Of a stretch of DNA of 64,000 nt, positions 47,223 through 55,800 are shown in pieces. A program made the translations under genes and the position numbers. Position 1 is the stretch's first letter. Each line of letters begins with the position of its first letter. The stretch spans positions 1 through 64,000 of the forward strand of contig JAEWPQ010000297.1 of assembly GCA_023460575.1 (NCBI GenBank), written 5' to 3'. The DNA comes from Bacillota bacterium (GTDB lineage: Bacteria; Bacillota; Clostridia; Lachnospirales; Lachnospiraceae). Under the pieces are notes generated by a model. The model saw nothing but the letters and a program-made list of their open reading frames with translations, did not search any database and was not told the origin of the DNA.

Positions 47223-49828
47223 AGTTCTCCTATCCTCGATTCTAGCATTCTATCAACATCTGAAATAGTAATTTCATCGTTCTTTAATTTTGTTAAAGTC
47301 TTTTCCAGCCAATCATCGTTTTCTTCCTTGTTCACATGTTTAATAGAAGGTACTGCTTTGGATACCATTCCAACAATTACTAACAAAACTTTTTCATCCT
47401 GATTAACAACCGTAATGTCCCACTTTCCATTCCGTTTATTCCTTGTTCCATAAGCGATTACGTGTTTTTCCATTTTCCTTAATAAATGCATTTCTTCTAT
47501 CTCAAATGGAATATGAAGTACCTCATCATTATTTCTTGATATAATAGATTGCAAAATTCCGTCTAAAACTGCTGGATGTAATGTAAAATGATCAAATGTT
47601 TCTTCCAATTCAATACTGATACCTATTTCTGCTTTTACTCTGTTTGCATCATACTGCAATTTCTGTACACTTTGGAATTTCTTTCCTATGTGTAAACCAT
47701 AGTTGTCCAGCTCATCATAGAATTTCTTTGAAAACATCTCATAGGGTAAATTATTATACTTTTCATACAATTCAAGAGCCTTATCCGGATTTTTTGATGA
47801 GCTGATATAACCTTGCACATGAATCTGTTTTACTTCCTCACTCTTGGATCGTATTAGAAAGCTTCCATCATTTTTTATATCTACTTTTAACTCTTTTGGA
47901 CAATCTGCAATCTGAAGTGGATTCATAAAATTAAGATGTGTCATCTTGTTAATTTCTTGTCCTTTCTCCCTTGCAGCTTTTATAACATAATCAAAATATG
48001 CAACTGCAGGCATGATATAGCTGTCATGAATTCTATGATTCTCAATAAAGAAATCTTCTTTTGAAATCCAGCTGTTTCCCAATTTTTGAATCGGCTCTAT
48101 CCAATATGACTTTTTATCAAATGCATAACCTGGTAAAGAAATACGCTCGTGAGCCTCCTCAAATAATGTATCTGTTAAATTCTTTGAAATGCTGTATCCT
48201 TGTACCCATAACTTTGCAATTTCTTCTATTTTGATATTATGATCCATTTCTTTTGTATTGATTTCATCCTCCAGCTTTTGGAAATGGACTTTCTCTTTAT
48301 TTCCTTCCAGAAAGAAACTAATGTTTTGAACAATTTCTTGAAGATTGTTTGCAACGAATGCGATTCTGACATTCATCGGTTCTCTTCCCGTCAATAACGT
48401 ATAAGAAATTGCACGTAGCAATGCATGTTCATTATTCTGACTATTTTCAATCATTTTCTGTATTGTATTTCTCATGTTGCTGCAAGCATCTCTCAGACTG
48501 CTTTCACTCTTAGCTGAAAGTACAATAAGTCTTGATTCTTTTTTTGTCTCACTCAATAACGGCTGTTTATATTCTTCAAGTACTACATGTGCGTAAGCAC
48601 CACCTGCTCCAAACGAACTCACACCAGCGATCATCGTACCATTTTGGGGTCTCCATGCAACTGGTTCCTGATTGATTCGCATATTACTGTTTTCTAAGTT
48701 AATATAGGGGTTCATATTCTTAAAAAATGGCATAGCTGGGATTGTGTGATATTTCATGGATAATAATACTTTAATTACACCTGCCAAACCTGCTGCGCCT
48801 TCCGTATGTCCAATACTTGCCTTTGCAGAACCAATATAACAGGTCTGATTCTTCTCTTTGCTCGTTTCAAATACATGCTTTAAGGCATTGATTTCAATGG
48901 GATCTCCTAACCTGGTTCCTGTTCCATGAGCCTCTATAAAGCTAATATCCTCACCATGTATACCTGCTTCTTTCCATGCATTTTCCACAACCTTTGTTTC
49001 TTGTGCCAGGTTTGGAACGGTAACTGAAGATGTCATTCCTCCATGATTAGTGGCAGAACCTTTAATTACACCATATATGGAATCATGATCCTCAATTGCC
49101 CTTTTCAATGGTTTCAGCAAAACAACAGCTACTCCATCTCCTGGAATATAACCATCCGCTTCATCTGTAAATGTATGACATCTTCCGGACTTTGACAATG
49201 CTTCAATTGCGCAGAAATATCTATAATGCCAGGAGTCCAGAAGAATATTTACCCCACCTACAAATGCCATTTCACACTCATTATGTTGTATTGCTCTGCA
49301 AGCCATATGTAACGCAACCAATGAAGAGGAACAAGCCGTATCTATGTTCACACTCGGTCCTTTGAGATTAAAACAAAAGGATGGTCTGTTTGCCAGCATT
49401 GTCAAAGCATTTCCTGTTAAATCATGTGAAGTTACCTTCATTTGTTTCCGGTCCATTTTCTGCTGGTAATCATGGAAGCAGTTTCCTACAAACATTCCCG
49501 TATTACTTCCCTTTATTGAGTTTCCGTACCCAGCATCCTCTGCTGCATGATATGTATGCTCTAGAAGTAATCGTAACTGTGGATCCATTACTTCTGCTTC
49601 TCTCCTTGAAATGTGGAAGAAGGAAGCATCGAATTTGTCTACGTCCTCTATAAAACCGCCCCATTTGGTGTACATTTTGTCATTACCATGGGAGTTTGGA
49701 TCATAAAACGCCTTGTAATCAAAATGGTCTTCTGGAATCTCACGCATTACATCCTGCTTCTCAATCAGGCATTTCCAATACTCTTCTACCGACTTAGAAC
49801 CTGCAAAGCTTGCCGAAATTCCAATAAT
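45513..49828 (-). other. PKS module 2, split between two proteins: KS-DH / KR-ACP
   Basis: The KS (DTACSSSL near residue 3021 of the first subunit, EAHGTGT, SIGHTEG) and a DH (His 3454 in ENHRIHDSYIMP, Asp 3612 in LHPAVLDGILQ) end the first synthase. The KR (GGAGGLG near residue 256, SDYAYAN, B-type Asp) and ACP (YGFDSI near 530) begin the second. Split DH/KR modules with short helical docking ends are a known trait of trans-AT assembly lines. An alkene is expected. Confidence 0.87.
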
Positions 49829-52800
49829 TGCAACATCATTTTCTCTGCTTTCCATTGAGTTCTTTGTGCTCTGCTTACTTGTAGAAGTAAATTTTTCCAC
49901 ATCATCTGCCTTCTTACATACGAAGTCTTTCATGTAGCACAATACCGTTCCAGACGGGTGCACGATTTTGATGTCCATAAACAGGAATTCATCTGTAAGC
50001 TGTGTCTTCTTACAAATGCAATAACAGATATCTGGTATTGTATCCTTAAATGAAATACTCTTAATCATATAAGGAATGTAGCTTTCCTTTACATTTTCTA
50101 AGAACGCATATAATCCACATATCATTGCTCCATCTAAAATAGCTGGATTTACATGATACAGGCCCTTCACTTCCTCTTTCAGATGAATAGACCCCACTGC
50201 TATATCATCCTTAATCCAAATAGTTTCAACGGAATGCAGTTCCTTTTCATACTTCACATCATAACACCATTTATTTTGGTAAATGAATTCACTATCCACT
50301 CTTCTTGTTACATTTAGCATATCTTCTTGTAAATTTTCTTCGAACTCTTCCTCATAGACTCCTGTTTGAAAAGTTCCTGTTGCAACTACCACACCGCCTT
50401 CTGGATTTTTCCAGCGTTCTGTCAAAGAAAGCACCTCTTTCTTTTGCACTGCGTTCACCTGATAGAACAAAGTATTTTCTTTGGTAATTGCTACAGCCCG
50501 ATGGAAAAGAATATTTCTGAAGGAACCAGACGAGATATCCCTGCCGGTATTCTTTAAGCACTCAGTAAAATGGCTGATATAGGTAACTCCTAAAATAATA
50601 GGCTGCTCAAAAACAGTATGTGCTTTGGCATAAGGTATTCTTGTTGATATCTCAATGTCTATGTTCTGTTCTTGTATTTCTGGTTCTGCAGTCTCTAACT
50701 GTACGATATTGTTATTTTCTGATTCATTAGAAGTGAACTTTTCTTGTAATGTTTCTCCATATTCCTTTATCAGAAAACTTATCAATGCATTTAATGAAGT
50801 GTATTCAAAGAAAGTTACAGGTGTAATATCCACTCCTAATTGTTCATTTACTTCGTTTGCCAGTTCGGTATTGGTTAGGGAGTCAAAGCCATAATCACCC
50901 AGTTCTCTATTTAATGAAATATCATTGACCGCAATGTGAATTACTTTACTGCAGCATTCCTTTAAGATATCTGCAATCGGATCTCTCATGTCTTTTGTGG
51001 ATATTGTTTTTTGAACCATTTTTGCTTCTGACCTGTTAACTTTAACAGAAAACTCCTGCTGCACGAGGTTTAATCGTTCCAGCAGCTTATCGTTTTCTAT
51101 ACGAACAGCACAAATACTTCCCGATGTGTTACCTAAACTTAATAGTAAATCTAATCCTTGTGTGGTAGTGATTGGAAGAATGCCAGTCCTCTTTCTTAAC
51201 GACTGTAATTCACCCTCATTCAATTTCATGCTGCCCTTTTCCCATATACCCCAATTCACAGAAATTGTATGTCCACTACGTCTTTCCTGGTTCATCAACT
51301 GATTACGCCAAACAGAAAAGGCATCCAAAAAGCTATTTGCATAGCAATAATCAGACTGTCCTGCATTTCCCAGCACTGCTGACACGGAAGAGAATAGAAC
51401 AACAAAGTCTAGTGGCTCATTTTGCAGCGCTGAATCAATATTGAGAATTCCTTGAATTTTGGGAGTTATTACTGATTTTGCCTTTTCAGGATCCTTTTCA
51501 CGAATATAAGCATCCTCAATGCTTCCTGCTGCATGAAAAATCCCTTTCACACTTCCATACTTATCTTGAATCTGCTTAATCGCTTGATTTGTCTGTCTAA
51601 TATCTGCTATATCAGCCTGTATTACTTCGACACTTGAATTCTCATGCATTTTCATAAAGTCAATCAGATTATTTGAAGAACTGCTTCTTGCAAGTAATAC
51701 CAATTTCACATCTGTATAACGTTTCAATATTTCCTCTGCTAATGCCAGTCCTATGTGTCCTGTTCCACCTGTAATTAAATAACAGCCAGCTTTGTCTTTT
51801 ATAAGTTCACTTTTCTGACAATTTGTAACCTTTTCAAATGTAAGAAGCTTTCTACTGCCATTTTCATATTTAACGAATATCTGATTACCATGTAGCAATT
51901 CATGAATGATCTGTGAATGATAACGGTTACTGTCATCGACCTCTATTACTGTCATACTTGAGTTTAATGTTTCATTCTTGTAGCATCTTGCAAATCCCTG
52001 CGCTGCACTCTGGTAGCACATATTTTCTCCCAGCCTGTTTTTATAAAGATATACTACTTTTCCTTTATAATGCTCAAGTATACATTCCTTTGCAATTCGA
52101 AGAAGTGTATCATAAGTTTCTTCCTCCTCTTGCGTATTTTCCAGTATAAGTACAATATCTGCCTTCTTGATTTCCCTCTGTAGCAAGTAAGTATCTGTTT
52201 CATTCGTATTATTCAATACATTGCATACAAATTTTTCTTTTAAGTTCTGAATCAGACTTTGAAATTCATGTTTTCCATTTTGTAAAACCAGAAGATTGGA
52301 ACACATTTGCTCTTCGTTCCCTGTAACGTCTAGTATTTCTTCCCGATAACTGCTTCGAATCAATGATATTTCATTGATATCAGACTTTTCACCTCTATTA
52401 ATTCGTTGTGCACAAAGTACATAACCAAATAATTCAATTAGAACAAAACCGCTTTCGTCTAGAATACTGATATCAAATTCTTTAACAATCTCTCTATCGT
52501 TTACTGTAGTTCGAACCAATTTTGCGTAGCCATAGGCATGTCTTACATCTGGATTGGAATAAATGTTACATTGGCGTATTCCAATTGGCATAAACCTCAT
52601 TTTTTCATTGTTCGCGAAAAAGCTGGCAATTACGGCCTGCATTCCTCCTTCAAACAGACTAACCTGGAATCTTCCATCAGAAGCACTTTCAATCATATCT
52701 TCTGTAATGATAATACTTGATAAAAATTCCTGATCCGAATATACTATTTGTTCTACTGGCTGATATAGTTCTCCATAGGAGTATCCAAGCTCTGCATATT

Positions 52801-55800
52801 TTAAATAGATTTGTTCCCTTGAGATGAAGTGGCTGCATCGAGAACAAATCATGTTAACATCAAAAGCCCCGTTCCTGTCTGGCTGAAGATTTTTTTCTGT
52901 CTTTCCCTTTGCATGTAATACTTTTTGCTCTCCTGCTCTGCTCCACACTTTGTAGGAAACCTGATCCTCCTCTTCTTCCACCGACACATAAAATGTATCA
53001 TCTTCTAAGACTGATTTGGCTGCAATCCACTCATTCTGCTCTAAACATATGGGTCCTCTTGTACTTTTCAAACTACTCAGTACCCCTAATTCCAAGTATT
53101 TGATACCTGGGAAAATACATTTACCATCTATTACATGTTCCTTCACACATGGGTCATTCAAGCTTACAGGAAACTCTTCGTATGTTTTTTCACCTATTAC
53201 TCGTTTCACTTCCTCCTGATATATATCCAGCTTTTTGAAACGATGCTCCACTTTCTTAAACTCATATGTTGGCAGCTTTGCCTTTTTGTAGATATTGCCA
53301 CCAAATATACTCCAGTCAATCTTTACGCCAAGCACCCACAGCTGAGCAATTTTCGCAATCCTCTTTTTAGTCAACAAATATTTCAAATATTCATTCCCAT
53401 CTTCATCATAAAAGAGTGCATCTATTACTTGATTCCTATCCTTCTCACCAACAAACACATTCTCTTTCTGATTTCCCTGTAAAAATGCATTCATTTCACT
53501 TAAAAGCTCCTTCATGCCACCAGCAACGAACGCAACACGCTGTTCACAAGGCTTTCTACCATTTTGCAGGGTATATGCAATCTGTTCTAATTGTTCTTCT
53601 CCATGATTGGTTTGCTGTTCCTTCTCCAAATATGCCTTCATTGTTTTGACATAACTGTGTAAACCTTCTTTGGTCTCGTTCGATAATGGAAACAAGTATT
53701 CAGTTGCAGATGTTTTGTTGTACTCATCTGGTGTTTCTGAATATGCTTCCAATATGACATGGGCATTTGTTCCTCCAAATCCAAAAGAACTTACTCCTGC
53801 AATCCATCTTTTATGTCCTTCTTCATCTACAATTCCTTTCCATGTCTGATTCTCGCCTGGAATGTAAAATGGACTGCCTGCAATTTCAATAAATGGATTT
53901 ACTTCCTTTAGTCCTGCAACTTTTGTTATAGTCTTATGGCGCATGGCAAGAATTACTTTTAATATTCCTGCGATTCCTGCCGCAGCTTCAAGATGACCAA
54001 TGTTGGCTTTAACACTGCCAATTGCACAATACTGTGACCTTTTTTGTACATGCATATCCTGATAAAGCGAATCAAAAGCATCTTTTAATGCATTGATTTC
54101 TATAGGATCCCCAAGTTTGGTTCCAGTTCCATGTGTTTCTATATAGGATATATAATCTGGTCTAATGCCGGCTTCCTCATATACCTTCGTAATTAATTCA
54201 GTCTGCATAAGAGGGTTGGGAGCAGTAAAAGAGTTGGTGGCCCCATCATGATTTACTCCTGTTTCCCTAATTATGGCATAAATATGATCACCATCCTGAT
54301 ATGCCTGAATTGCGGGTTTTAATAGAATCACACCACAGCCTTCCCCTCTGACATATCCGTCAGCTTCTGCATCAAACGATTTACATCGTCCATCAGGGCT
54401 CAGCATTCCGTTCTTTTTTAAGGCATAATGCATAAATGGGTTTAAAATTACATTGACACCACCAGCTAATGCCATACTGCATTCCTTACTACGTAATGCT
54501 TTTACTGCATGATGTACTGCTACAAGCGAACTTGAACATGCCGTATTAATCGTTTCACTTTCTCCATGAAAATCAAGCATATAGGATACACGATTTGCAA
54601 TGCCACACTGAATGTTACCAGAGATTGTAAACAAATCTGCATTTTCAATATTTCTTGATAAGCAGTTATAATAATCTGATTCAACTGTTCCAACATAAAC
54701 AGATGTATTACTACCTGCCAGTTTCTCTGGGTTATATCCTGCATCTTCAATTGCTTCCCATGAACTCTGAAGGAATATTCTCTGCTGTGGATCCATCTGA
54801 TCTGCTTCTCTTGGTGATAAATGAAAAAATGCAGAGTCAAATGACCAGATATCGTTTATAAATGCACCAAAATCCGGATAATCCTTGTCGTAGTTTTTGT
54901 AATCTTCAACATTCCATCGATCCTTGGGCACATTACTTACTACACACTTTCCCTCCTTTAAAATATTCCAGAATTCTTCTTCATTATCCGATTTTGGCAT
55001 ATGCATTCCAATTCCGATAATTGCAATATCACTCTCGCCAATACCTTCGATTTCACTTCTTTTAAGGTCTTTGTGTTTTATAGCTGTTGGATTAACGCTT
55101 CCTTCGACATTACATAGAAAATCAGCCAGCTCATCGATAGTTTTGTAACGATAGCATAATGCTGGTGTTATGCTGCACTTTAATTCCTTATTAAGTTTAG
55201 TGCAGAATACGGTATATCGAATAGAGTTAAAACCATAGTTACTCATAATTTTATTCGTATCAATCTCTTCTGGGGATTTCTTAATGATTTGAGCTGCTAC
55301 TTTTCTTATCTGTTCTCTTTTCTGCTTTATCAAAGTGGATACATCTTTATCACTCTTTGCATAGTTTTCTTGAATCATATTAATTGATAAGGCAACTAAA
55401 TACTTTCGATCGATCTTCTTATTAGCTGTTAAAGGGAATTCATTCACAGCGACATATTCACTTGGTATCATGTAATGTGGAAGAAACTCCCTTAATTTTT
55501 GTTCCATCAATTCACGGTTTAACGCTTCTTTTGTTTGTAAGAATGCATATAATGCTTCCTCACCTGAATCATCCTTACGAATGACAGCAATGGCTTTCTC
55601 AATATTCAACTTATCTTGGATAACTCTTTCAATCTCCTCTAGTTCAATACGAAAGCCATGATACTTCACCTGATTGTCCACCCGCCCCAGATAAACAAGT
55701 TCATCTTTTCCATTTTTCTTTACCAAGTCACCAGTTTTATAAATTCTATCTCCAGGCTGCAGCGGGTTATCAATAAATCTTTCTTTCGTTAAATCTTCTC

